Shown: positions 27,560 through 35,759 of the stretch, in pieces
How the letters are laid out: the number at the start of each line of letters is the position of its first letter
Numbering within the stretch: the first letter of the stretch is position 1
NCBI RefSeq assembly: GCF_018449435.1
Contig: NZ_JAHCMU010000001.1
Location: 183,299 to 247,298, forward strand
Length of the DNA stretch: 64,000 bases
Direction of reading: 5' to 3'
DNA from: Flagellimonas sp. 389
GTDB taxonomy: Bacteria; Bacteroidota; Bacteroidia; Flavobacteriales; Flavobacteriaceae
Made by a program: the position numbers and the translations under genes
The notes under the pieces: generated by a model
The model's database searches: none
Told to the model about the DNA's origin: nothing
The model's input: only the letters and a program-made list of their open reading frames with translations

Positions 27560-28755
27560 TATACATTCTCTTTTTGAAATACCGCCCTGAATGTTCTAAG
27601 TACTATCCACATATCTATCAAAAAAGCATTTTTGCTATTCGCGTATTCCACATATTTTATGTCCAATGTTTTTCGTTCTTCAGGCGACATTTTAGAACTC
27701 CTGCCCCTAGCTTCAACTTGCCACAGGCCTGTTATTCCCGCAGGTCCATTAAACCTATCTGTCCATTCGTCTGTCGTTAACATTTCTGCTTCGTATAAAG
27801 GCAGTGGTCTGTTACCTACAATGGACATATCTCCTTTTAACACGTTTATCAATTGTGGTAGTTCATCAATACTAAGTTTTCTAATGATTTTTCCCACCTT
27901 GGTTATTCTAGGGTCATTGTCAAATTTTACGAAAGCACTTTTAGCATTTTCTTTTCTCTTGTTGTTGTGAAGATTTTCATCCACTTCGGTATCATCGCCA
28001 AAAAGCACCGTCCCTTTGAATTCATAATTGCTCTCAGCTATATTTGCTGCTTCGGATTGGACCTCATCTTCATGTACATATTGGTTTAGATGCTGAAATT
28101 CTTTTAGCCGTTTATCTGCATCGGGGTACATGGACCGTAGTTTGTAGAAATCGAAAATCTTATATCCCGTTCCCACCCTTTTTGAAATATAGTAGACCTT
28201 TCCTTTTGACTCTAATCGAATCGCTATAATGAACAATAACAAAAAAGGAGACCCTAGAAGTAGTGCAGTCCCTGCTACGGCAATGTCGAAGGTCCGTTTC
28301 CAAAAACCTATCTTGTATTCCTTTATCGACCCTTTTGGAATCAAGATTTTCTCTTTGTTAAGGTTGGCCTTAAGTTCTTTTAAAAACTGGACCCTATCCA
28401 AAATATTTGAAGTAGAAATCGGTTGTACGTAAAAATCATCTATTCCATTTTTAACGGCCTCGGACAAGTCTGTCTTGTCGCGATTTTCGGCCACAAGAAT
28501 AAATGGAATGGAAGGCTGCTCCACAAATTTTTCACGTAACGCGTTGTGAAATGCTATACCTGACTGCCCTGGAATCTGTTTCTCACAAATAACGGCATCC
28601 ACTTCTTTGTTTTTCTCTAACCAATTTATTGCCAAAACAGCATTCTTGGCTACATGAAAATCTACTTTATCACTGCATTCCAAAAATTGATCGACCATTT
28701 TCTGGTTTGCTCCCACGTAAAGAAGACAAAGTTTTTTATCAGATACAACTTCCAT
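27559..28755 (-). CDS. Pseudo-receiver fused to initiating sugar transferase
   Basis: A 398-residue fusion. Residues 1-130 fold as a response-regulator receiver, but every catalytic residue is changed: the acidic pair is G15-A16, the phospho-acceptor is E58 (VICEKQIPG), the Thr/Ser position is A89 and the Lys position is Q111. A membrane helix (about 155-180) and a polyprenyl-phosphate sugar-1-phosphate transferase domain follow, with FYKLRSM, the DELPQLINVLKGDMSIVGNRP core and GITGLWQVEARG. An extra charged insert lies at about 215-275. It would load the first sugar onto undecaprenyl phosphate. It is 4 nt downstream of an intact receiver gene. The pseudo-receiver may be a docking site for a signalling partner. 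Confidence 0.9.
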   Translation of the reverse strand: MEVVSDKKLCLLYVGANQKMVDQFLECSDKVDFHVAKNAVLAINWLEKNKEVDAVICEKQIPGQSGIAFHNALREKFVEQPSIPFILVAENRDKTDLSEAVKNGIDDFYVQPISTSNILDRVQFLKELKANLNKEKILIPKGSIKEYKIGFWKRTFDIAVAGTALLLGSPFLLLFIIAIRLESKGKVYYISKRVGTGYKIFDFYKLRSMYPDADKRLKEFQHLNQYVHEDEVQSEAANIAESNYEFKGTVLFGDDTEVDENLHNNKRKENAKSAFVKFDNDPRITKVGKIIRKLSIDELPQLINVLKGDMSIVGNRPLPLYEAEMLTTDEWTDRFNGPAGITGLWQVEARGRSSKMSPEERKTLDIKYVEYANSKNAFLIDMWIVLRTFRAVFQKENV

Positions 28756-28759
28756 AATA

Positions 28760-29125
28760 TTAAGCTCGTATAAGCAGTTTTTCTACACGTATTAAAAGCT
28801 CTTCTGGATTAAAAGGTTTTACCAGATAGTCATCAGCTCCTAATTTTAGGCATTGAATGCGATCTGCACTACTGTCCCTACAGCTCAATACAATAATTGG
28901 GATGTTGGAGAAGTAACCGCTTTCCTTTACTTTTTTAATGAGTTCAAAACCATCCATGTTGGGCATCTCCAAATCTGTGATTATTAGATCCGGAATGTTT
29001 CCTTCTTGCATCCATGACAATGCGGCCAAACCATCTTCCATCGTAGTTACATCATATGATTGACCCAGAAATTGTGATACCAAATCACTTAGTGATTGTT
29101 TATCGTCTACTACCAGTATTTTCAT
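28760..29125 (-). CDS. Single-domain response regulator
   Basis: A 121-residue receiver with all residues intact: the D7-D8 pair, phospho-acceptor D51 in ITDLEMP, S81, and K103 in VKPF. It has no output domain, so it acts by protein contact or as a phosphate shuttle. It heads the EPS operon and is followed after 4 nt by the pseudo-receiver/sugar-transferase gene, which suggests it may bind or regulate that enzyme or its partners. Its promoter has the shared direct-repeat layout. Confidence 0.92.
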   Translation of the reverse strand: MKILVVDDKQSLSDLVSQFLGQSYDVTTMEDGLAALSWMQEGNIPDLIITDLEMPNMDGFELIKKVKESGYFSNIPIIVLSCRDSSADRIQCLKLGADDYLVKPFNPEELLIRVEKLLIRA

Positions 29126-29164
29126 ATATATTTCTTTTAAAGTATTGTAATCTTAAACATATCC

Positions 29165-29237
29165 GAAAAGTAGGTTAAATATTACGTATTAATAATTCAT
29201 TGTTGTAAAACAAGAGGAGGGTGTTGTAAGTTGTTGT
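29165..29237 (-). promoter_or_regulatory. EPS-operon promoter with three LytTR-like repeats
   Basis: Plus-strand coordinates: TTCATTGTTGTAAAAC with core TGTTGT at 29201-29206, a second TGTTGT at 29222-29227 (21-bp period) and a third at 29232-29237 (10 bp further, one helical turn). On the minus strand a -7-like TACTTTTC lies at 29165-29172, again exactly 28 bp from the first box. Predicted leader about 30 nt to the receiver gene. The rest of the 282-nt gap to 29,407 shows nothing recognisable. Confidence 0.6.
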
Positions 29238-29407
29238 TTATTGTAAGTAATGCCTTGCAAGAAGAGTTGTGTATGATTGTTTGCTAAAAACCAAGGTGCA
29301 AGTACCCTTTTAAAAGGAATGTATACATTGTAACTTTCCAATCAAGGTGTATGGAAAGTACTCTTGTAGCAGAAAGAAATGATCGTTATGCCCAGCTACT
29401 AAAAAAT

Positions 29408-30253
29408 CTATTCGGATACTCCTTCAACTTGAAGTTCCTCATAAGTTTTTTGTATTGCTTTTTTACTCGGCATGTATTTTAGATTGCAAAATGGAAACGG
29501 TTTTGCAGGTTCTCTTTTAGGAGGCAAAGCGGTATAAACATCTACCGGTACAAATTGGAATTGACCTGATTGGTACAGTTTTATGGCCAACATCCCATCA
29601 TCGCAACCAGATACTGCACGTAAATCTGTTTCATATCCTATAGGAAGAACGGCATCTCTTCTCATGGCCATACATACCGCCCTTATATGTTTTATTTTCA
29701 ACACAAATCCTTGTGATAACTTCCATCTAAAATAGAAGTTCTTCAAAGAGTTCCTAAGTTTCATTCTTAGGGATAACTGAAAATCATTTTCATAGCTTTT
29801 GGATACGGAGTAGCATAGCACCAGATTTTTGTTCCTGAAAAATGGAAGTACCATTTTATCTATATAGTAGGGGTCATAGATAGAATCTGGATCCATACTG
29901 CAAATGATCTCACCTTTGGCTTCTTCCAATCCTTTCTGTCGTGCAAACGTTATTCCTTGTTTTTCTTGGCTTATAACCTTGGCGCCGAGCTGTTCTAAAA
30001 TTGACAAAGTTTCCTTATCTGCATTGTTTTCCACGAATATAACTTCGTAGGGAATGATGGTCTTTAGATTAGCCAAGGAAAGTATATGTGCTACTAATGT
30101 TTCCTTTGCCCTATAGACGGGCACTACCAAGCTTACCGTTGGTTTTTGTACAGCATCCAATAACTCAAAATATGAAATCAGTTTATTGAAATCAGTATCA
30201 TTCAAGTGTTTTGGTTCAATTCCAAAATAAGGGCTATACGCAGTTACTTTCAT
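29408..30253 (-). CDS. Glycosyltransferase family 2
   Basis: A 281-residue soluble GT2 enzyme. It has TVSLVVPVYRAKETL (about 38-52), a short donor-binding strand VIFVENNAD, and the metal-binding CSMDPDSIYDP segment (about 116-126), in which Asp-x-Asp is clear. SGCDDGMLAIKLYQSG is the acceptor-side region. It is the last gene of the signalling cluster, 25 nt after the STAS gene, and 282 nt upstream of the EPS operon head. Its position ties polysaccharide synthesis to the signalling genes. Confidence 0.85.
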   Translation of the reverse strand: MKVTAYSPYFGIEPKHLNDTDFNKLISYFELLDAVQKPTVSLVVPVYRAKETLVAHILSLANLKTIIPYEVIFVENNADKETLSILEQLGAKVISQEKQGITFARQKGLEEAKGEIICSMDPDSIYDPYYIDKMVLPFFRNKNLVLCYSVSKSYENDFQLSLRMKLRNSLKNFYFRWKLSQGFVLKIKHIRAVCMAMRRDAVLPIGYETDLRAVSGCDDGMLAIKLYQSGQFQFVPVDVYTALPPKREPAKPFPFCNLKYMPSKKAIQKTYEELQVEGVSE

Positions 30254-30278
30254 TTTTGAGTTTTGGAAGATTATAATA

Positions 30279-30581
30279 TTATACGCGATCCTTACTAAGA
30301 ATATAATTGGTTTGTGTAATATTCATTATCTCTTGAATATTCATATTTTGTCTACCGATCAACGAAACGACTTTGTTCTGTTTTACCGACTTTAAGTAAA
30401 GTTTTTCAAAGAAGTGGGCTGCCGCGGAATCTAAGAGCGTTATATTTTCCAGACTGATTACAATACTCTCGTGTTTTTCTAGAATTGAATCAAAATAAGA
30501 ATTGAGAGCACCTATATGCTGTGTGGTCACTTTACCAAAAATTTCAAAAATCCCTCTGTTTTCCTTTATTTCTAATGACAT
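30279..30581 (-). CDS. STAS-domain protein (anti-sigma-factor-antagonist-like)
   Basis: A 100-residue single STAS domain. The strand-helix segment VISLENITLLDSAAAHFFEKLY carries S52 at the position phosphorylated in SpoIIAA/RsbV-type proteins. No RsbW-like kinase or PP2C phosphatase gene is nearby, so the partner is unknown; it may work with the histidine kinases or the next-gene glycosyltransferase. It is separated by 106 nt from the LytTR regulator gene upstream. Confidence 0.82.
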   Translation of the reverse strand: MSLEIKENRGIFEIFGKVTTQHIGALNSYFDSILEKHESIVISLENITLLDSAAAHFFEKLYLKSVKQNKVVSLIGRQNMNIQEIMNITQTNYILSKDRV

Positions 30582-30687
30582 ATGCTAAGTAGGTTAATAT
30601 GTTACCAATATCTTTTTAGCATTTTCAAAAAGCGTCTATCTATACTAACGTGTAAGAATCAAAATATTGTAGTATTTTTCTTTCTTT

Positions 30688-31398
30688 CTATAAAAGGTTA
30701 AGGCGTTGCATCAATTCTGGTCTGTTAGACCTGCTAATGGGTATTACACTTTTTTCTATGAGAACACTGTTATCCTGTATGTCGATTATCTGTGTAAAAT
30801 TGATGATATAAGATCGATGAATTTGAAGAAATCTTGATTCTGGCAGTTTCTCTTTTATCTTTTTAAGTGTAGAGTGCACTCTAAAGCGTTTGTTCTGGGC
30901 CAGTATTTCTATGTAATCTCCTTTGGCCTCTATCAATAGAATGTCCTTAAATTTTAATTTGATAAGTCGTCTGTCTATATTTATGAACAAATCTTCTTCT
31001 TCGCTTTGAGCAGCATTAATTTCCAATTGTTCCTGTTTGGATTTTTTAAGGGCATTTTCCAATTTAACGGCGCATTTTTGAAACCGTTCATAGGTTATGG
31101 GCTTTACCAAATAGTCTACGATGAACTCATACCCATAGGCTTCGATAGCAAAATCTTTATCGGATGTTGTAAGTACGATTTTAGGTGGATCGTTAACGGT
31201 CTCGATAAAATCGACGCCAGTAAGTTTTGGCATATGAATATCCAGAAAAATTAAATCTACCTGTGTATGCTTTAAGAACTTTAAGGCCTCTAAAGCATTT
31301 GGGAGTTCAGCAACAACTTCCATTTTTGGAATTGTTTTACAAAGAGCCGTAACTATGGCCCTTGCACTTGCTTCGTCATCTACAATTATACATTTCAC
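30688..31398 (-). CDS. LytTR-family response regulator
   Basis: A 236-residue regulator with an N-terminal receiver (D7-D8, phospho-acceptor D53 in FLDIHMP, T77-T78, K99 in VKP) and a C-terminal LytTR DNA-binding domain from about 135 (RRLIKLKFKDILLIEAKGDYIEI, then RFLQIHRSYIIN). LytTR proteins bind two direct repeats about 21 bp apart. The same spacing is found before four operons in this window, making this the prime candidate regulator. Its start is 1 nt after the HPt gene, so phosphate could pass from HPt to D53. Confidence 0.93.
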   Translation of the reverse strand: MKCIIVDDEASARAIVTALCKTIPKMEVVAELPNALEALKFLKHTQVDLIFLDIHMPKLTGVDFIETVNDPPKIVLTTSDKDFAIEAYGYEFIVDYLVKPITYERFQKCAVKLENALKKSKQEQLEINAAQSEEEDLFINIDRRLIKLKFKDILLIEAKGDYIEILAQNKRFRVHSTLKKIKEKLPESRFLQIHRSYIINFTQIIDIQDNSVLIEKSVIPISRSNRPELMQRLNLL

Positions 31399-31399
31399 C

Positions 31400-31723
31400 T
31401 TACGCCAGTTTTAAAACAAAATCTTCAACTACTTGTAATACTTCGTCAAACTCTTCTTTGAGTTGTATATCTCCACGCTTTAGGTCTTCTTCATACTTTA
31501 CTGCTAATCTATAGCTAGTGTTAAGTCCTAGAATACCCAATTTGTGTTTTATCTTATGTATGATTTTTGCAGATTCTTCTAGATTGTCCACTTTTAAAAA
31601 ATCTAGATATTCCTGCTTCTCTTTTGGAAACTCTGTTTGTATAATGGTCAAAAATTTCTTTTCAAACTCTTCGTTTCCTCCAGAGATTTCTTTTATATAG
31701 TCAAGGTTGGGTTGTTCAGTCAT
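31400..31723 (-). CDS. HPt phosphotransfer protein
   Basis: A 107-residue helical protein with the HPt signature IIHKIKHKLGILGL; H56 is the likely phospho-acceptor. The frame extends up to 31792, but the first residues would overlap the upstream kinase gene by 77 nt; the ATG at 31723 leaves an 8-nt overlap with it and gives a normal HPt start. It lies between a histidine kinase and the LytTR regulator and completes a His-Asp-His-Asp relay. The separate HPt is unlike the one-kinase, one-regulator pairs more usual in Bacteroidota. Confidence 0.85.
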   Translation of the reverse strand: MTEQPNLDYIKEISGGNEEFEKKFLTIIQTEFPKEKQEYLDFLKVDNLEESAKIIHKIKHKLGILGLNTSYRLAVKYEEDLKRGDIQLKEEFDEVLQVVEDFVLKLA

Positions 31724-32711
31724 TATGGGGGTTTTTAATAGTAAAAAAGAACGTACTGCCCATTCCTTCTTTTGAGGAGAGCCAGATATCACCTTTGTAA
31801 TAATTGATTATTTTCTTAACCAGAGCCAGTCCAATACCAGTTGTATCGGCATTGTTTTCCAGTTTTTTGAACATGTTAAAAATTCCGGCCTGCAAGTGTT
31901 TTGGTATTCCCTTACCATTATCGGTTACACTGAACAACCATCCGTCATCTTGTTCTTTGACATCTATGATCACTTGTCCGTATTTGCGGTCTTCCGTGGC
32001 AGCTATGGCATTGGTAATAAGATTTTTGAATAGCTGTTCCAGTCTGTATTTCCCTGTATACAACTTGGGCAGATCCTTACTTTTCTTTATGGATATGTTC
32101 TTTGGCACGAAGATGGTCTCTTGTATCTCATCCATCAAATGATTTAGGTCGATTACCTTGGCACTTTCCTCAATGGAATCTATTGTTGAGTGCCTCAAAA
32201 TACCATCTATCAAGCTATCCATTTTAGTCAGGTTCTTAAAAATAAGCTGCACATTTTCACTATGGTGCTCTTTGAATTCATTTTGGGCGTCTTCAAAAAC
32301 CCAGCTTACCAACGAGTGCACATTTCGTATTGGAGATTTTAAATCATGTGAGACCATATGCGCATAATTGTTCAGGGATTCGTTCTGCTGTTCAAGATTT
32401 TTTACTAGTGCATCTTTTTCTGCCGTGACCTTTGCTACCTTGTAGGTTTGTTTTTCTATATCCGTAACAAGTTTTTTAATATCAAGATCCTGTTCTATTT
32501 TGATTTTCCCATTCTTCTTATGCTGTATCGTTACAATTGCTTTTTTTAATGTTTCAGCTATTTCATGTTGGCTTTTGGCTTCTTTGCTCAATCGTTCATC
32601 ATACTGCGCATATGATTGGCTAACTGCATCGATAAATGCTTCCATTCCCGGATGTTCTTTTAGGTCTTTGGAGAGAAGCTTTTTCATTTGTTTTTTTAAT
32701 AAAGAATGCAT
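31716..32711 (-). CDS. Histidine kinase without sensor domain
   Basis: A 331-residue soluble kinase. About 110 N-terminal residues form helices and a coiled coil, followed by HisKA with H122 in VSHDLKSP. The HATPase domain has N-box LFKNLITNAIA, G1 DNGKGIP and G2 GIGLALVKK. It lacks PAS, GAF or membrane segments; input must come through the N-terminal helices or a partner. Its kinase core is close in wording to that of the upstream PAS kinase (both VSHDLKSP-R), suggesting duplication. The start could also be the Met at codon 9. Confidence 0.9.
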   Translation of the reverse strand: MHSLLKKQMKKLLSKDLKEHPGMEAFIDAVSQSYAQYDERLSKEAKSQHEIAETLKKAIVTIQHKKNGKIKIEQDLDIKKLVTDIEKQTYKVAKVTAEKDALVKNLEQQNESLNNYAHMVSHDLKSPIRNVHSLVSWVFEDAQNEFKEHHSENVQLIFKNLTKMDSLIDGILRHSTIDSIEESAKVIDLNHLMDEIQETIFVPKNISIKKSKDLPKLYTGKYRLEQLFKNLITNAIAATEDRKYGQVIIDVKEQDDGWLFSVTDNGKGIPKHLQAGIFNMFKKLENNADTTGIGLALVKKIINYYKGDIWLSSKEGMGSTFFFTIKNPHND

Positions 32712-32765
32712 TTATCTATTCAATGGGTTAAAAGGTAATTTTAGGTTCCTTTGTGTTTTTTTATA

Positions 32766-35183
32766 TTATTTCTTAATGTTAAGCTCTTTCTTTAAAGTGA
32801 AGAAAAACGTTGTTCCTTCTCCTATTTCACTTTCCAACCAAACATTTCCATTATATCTGTCAATAATTTTTTTAACTATGGACAATCCTATTCCGGTCGA
32901 CCTTTCGTTATTTCCAATAGACTGAAAAATTTGAAAAATCTTTTCATGATACTCTTTTGGTATACCTACTCCATTATCTTTTATGCTGAATTCCCAATAC
33001 TTGGAGTGTTCCTTACAATCTACCTCCACCAGGCCTTTCTTTTTATCGATATTGACCACAGCGTTACTCAAAAAGTTCTGGAACAGTTGGTGAATCTTGG
33101 TCTTGTCCGCTTTAATTAGCGGTAACTTCTTTTTGGTTTTAATCGTAACGTTCTCAGGGATGTAAATGATTTCCTTTATTTCTTGGATTACTTCGTTTAC
33201 GTCAACTTCGGTATGGTCCAAAACGTCATTATTAACCGTAGAATATTTTAAAATCCCACTGATGAGTTTGTCCATTCCTTCAATTTTCTCCTGCATCATC
33301 TTTAGATTGTAACGTCCGCTTTCGTCCAAAGAGTCTTTATAATCATCATAAAGCCATGTGGCCAGTGCGCTTACGCTTCGCAATGGTGATTTTAAGTCAT
33401 GTGAAACAATATGCGCATACTCCTGTAGTCCTTTGTTACTGGATTCCAGTTCGCGTAACAAACTCTCTTTTTGAAGCTCTAGGTTTTTTTGATCAGTGAT
33501 ATCCAAATGAACTCCAATAGAGCCTATTACATTACCGGCATCATCGTATCTTGGAGCTCCACTTACCAACCAAAACCGCTTTTCCCCATTACCTACTTTT
33601 ACAGCTATTTCATAAGAGTCAGAAATACCTCCCTCATGATTTTTGTTATGCAATTTTAGTTCCTCTGTTTCATCATCCACAAGAGGTACGGCCTTGTTAA
33701 AATTCTTCCCGATTAATTGACCGGCGGAATAGCCCACCATATCACTAAAACTTTGATTGACCATTAGGATGTTGCCATTGCTATCAACTTCAACCAGACC
33801 TAAGTTCATATTTGCAATAATACTCCCGTACTTCTCTTTCTGAACTTCTAGGTTCTTTCTATAGTTTTTTCGCAACGTTACGTCACTGTAACTCCATAAG
33901 TGTCCTTGATACTCTCCATTATTGAACAACGGAATATAATCACGCTCGAATGTTCTTCCGTCCAAAAGCTCCATCTCGTCAGCAGTTACCGCTTCCTTTT
34001 TATCTATGACATAGTTTATACGTCGGATGGCGGTATCTGGCTCTAAGAATAGTTTTTTATACTTATGGATGGATTTCTCACCATTGAGTCCCTTTAACAC
34101 ATGTGGTGAAACTGGAATATCAAAAAGGTTGCAGAATTTTTGATTGGCCAAAACTATTTTCCTATTCTGATCTTCCAATAAAATTCCTGTTTGTAGGTTT
34201 TTTATCAAACTCATCAATCTTTCTTCTGAAGCTCTTACCTTTTCTTCCGAAATTTTCTCATAGGTGATATCCTCTATCATGGCAACACTATATTCTATGT
34301 CCCCATTTGCATCCAATACGGAACTCATGGATGTTTTTCCATAAAGTGTCTCACCGTTCTTCTTATAGAATTTTCTAACTATGGAGAATTTTTTGGTATC
34401 GCTTTCCAAGCTTTTCTGTAGCAAGTCCTTATAAAGGCTACTGTCCTCCAATGATGAAATATCGTTGATAGTCATCTTTTTCAACTCTACTTCTGAATAC
34501 CCCAAAAGGTCAATGAATGATTTATTGGCTTTTATGATTCTTTCTTTGACGATCAATAATATTCCCAAAGAAGAATTCTCAACAATAATGTCTTGTTGCT
34601 TTTTCTGGTTTTCTAGAAGTTTTCTTATCTCTACTTCTTGGGTAATATCTCTTATAACACCTTGAGCAGCTATTGGATTTCCATCTTTATTATAAACAAG
34701 ACTTGCGTTGATATTTACAAATTTTTCTTCTTGGGACTTTGTCAGTATTTTGGCAGTATAATTTTTTAAGATTCCGACCTGCATAAGCGTCTGAAACGAT
34801 TCTGCGGTATATTCCAGATAGTCTTGATGAACCAAGTCTTGAAGACATATTTTTTCCTTGGTATGATCATATCCAAGAAATTCCTTTGCAGAAGTGTTCA
34901 TATTTATGACATTGGACATCATATCCATCACCACATATGGGTCAATAATATTAACAAAGGCATTGTCTATACGTGTACCTCCATCATTCAATAAAGTTTC
35001 TAAACGACTGTTCGCTTCTTTTAAGTGCAAAGAAGCATCATAGAGTTCTTTTGCTTTACTTTCCAGCAAACTCTCAGCAGTTTTACGGGCTTTCTTCTCC
35101 CGTACAAGTGCACGCTTTAATATGGAAAGTTCGTTACTATCCGTGTTGGACAATCGCAAACTTGACTTCTGTTCCGTTTTCAT
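32766..35183 (-). CDS. Multi-PAS histidine kinase, partner of H-NOX
   Basis: An 805-residue cytosolic kinase: N-terminal coiled coil (about 20-60), four PAS domains (about 65-185, 195-310, 325-435, 450-570), HisKA with H595 in VSHDLKSP, and HATPase with N-box FQNFLSNAVV, G1 DNGVGIP and G2 GIGLSIVKK. No receiver is attached. Its first 47 nt overlap the H-NOX gene in another frame, a very tight coupling. In characterised systems an H-NOX protein controls the autophosphorylation of its neighbouring kinase when NO binds; I infer that here. TTG codons at 9 and 11 would shorten the overlap. Confidence 0.9.
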   Translation of the reverse strand: MKTEQKSSLRLSNTDSNELSILKRALVREKKARKTAESLLESKAKELYDASLHLKEANSRLETLLNDGGTRIDNAFVNIIDPYVVMDMMSNVINMNTSAKEFLGYDHTKEKICLQDLVHQDYLEYTAESFQTLMQVGILKNYTAKILTKSQEEKFVNINASLVYNKDGNPIAAQGVIRDITQEVEIRKLLENQKKQQDIIVENSSLGILLIVKERIIKANKSFIDLLGYSEVELKKMTINDISSLEDSSLYKDLLQKSLESDTKKFSIVRKFYKKNGETLYGKTSMSSVLDANGDIEYSVAMIEDITYEKISEEKVRASEERLMSLIKNLQTGILLEDQNRKIVLANQKFCNLFDIPVSPHVLKGLNGEKSIHKYKKLFLEPDTAIRRINYVIDKKEAVTADEMELLDGRTFERDYIPLFNNGEYQGHLWSYSDVTLRKNYRKNLEVQKEKYGSIIANMNLGLVEVDSNGNILMVNQSFSDMVGYSAGQLIGKNFNKAVPLVDDETEELKLHNKNHEGGISDSYEIAVKVGNGEKRFWLVSGAPRYDDAGNVIGSIGVHLDITDQKNLELQKESLLRELESSNKGLQEYAHIVSHDLKSPLRSVSALATWLYDDYKDSLDESGRYNLKMMQEKIEGMDKLISGILKYSTVNNDVLDHTEVDVNEVIQEIKEIIYIPENVTIKTKKKLPLIKADKTKIHQLFQNFLSNAVVNIDKKKGLVEVDCKEHSKYWEFSIKDNGVGIPKEYHEKIFQIFQSIGNNERSTGIGLSIVKKIIDRYNGNVWLESEIGEGTTFFFTLKKELNIKK

Positions 35184-35679
35184 TCATTAGTTTATAATCA
35201 ACCTTTACTATTTTTTCAAAGTGTTCAAATGTTCTCACAATAAGTCCATGCGCCAGTGCATAAAGGCCTCTGGATGAACTATAAATCATTTCCAGGGAAT
35301 TGTCTGTTTTTGAAAGCACCTTGAATTGAGGGAGTTCAGCGTCTGGATAGAGCTTTTTTACATGGATATGAATATGATCTTCTATGCTATTAAGAAGTCC
35401 CAATGGCGTTCTGTAGCTCGAGACCACATCTGGATGTGCTTCCACTAGACCAACAAAAAGGTGATGCCCAAAGGAATACAATAGATTCTCTTGGGAAATT
35501 TCTTTTACTGTACTTAATTCAGCGATTAAGCTTACCATTTCATTAAAATCGTAAGTTCCTACAGAAGTATAGGCCCCACCAGAGGGAAGATCACAATTCT
35601 CCAACAGGGAATCAACGGTCTCCAATCCATAAATAGATTCGACCATTTCCAAGAATTCGGTGAATACAATTCCTTTCAT
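35137..35679 (-). CDS. H-NOX heme-based nitric oxide sensor
   Basis: A 180-residue H-NOX domain protein of full usual length. It starts MKGIVFTEFLEMVE, has the GAYTSVGTYDF segment (about 35-45), SIEDHIHIHVKKLYPDAELP with H104 as the proximal heme ligand (H102 aligns with a variable site), and the heme-propionate motif Y133-x-S135-x-R137. Such proteins bind NO, and some bind O2, through ferrous heme and regulate an adjacent kinase or cyclase. The gene overlaps the PAS kinase by 47 nt. Its own promoter resembles those of the EPS operons. Confidence 0.95.
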   Translation of the reverse strand: MKGIVFTEFLEMVESIYGLETVDSLLENCDLPSGGAYTSVGTYDFNEMVSLIAELSTVKEISQENLLYSFGHHLFVGLVEAHPDVVSSYRTPLGLLNSIEDHIHIHVKKLYPDAELPQFKVLSKTDNSLEMIYSSSRGLYALAHGLIVRTFEHFEKIVKVDYKLMNENGTEVKFAIVQHG

Positions 35680-35696
35680 AACAAGATATTATGACC

Positions 35697-35759
35697 TAAA
35701 AGTAGGAATTACACTACCTGATATTAAAAATTATGTTGTGAAATCAGTTTTTTTGTTAG
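35697..35759 (-). promoter_or_regulatory. H-NOX promoter with LytTR-like repeats
   Basis: Plus-strand coordinates: AATTATGTTGTGAAAT with core TGTTGT at 35734-35739, a weaker TGTTAG at 35754-35759 (20-bp period) overlapping the stop codon of the receiver gene, and on the minus strand a -7-like TACTTTTA at 35697-35704, 29 bp from the first box. It is the weakest of the four sites because the second box is degenerate. Confidence 0.5.

Noticed and set aside
30582..30687. A possible fifth copy of the EPS promoter before the STAS gene (TTAACCTACTTAGC resembles the 29,172 region)
   Set aside because: No TGTTG-type direct repeat is found at the expected distance.
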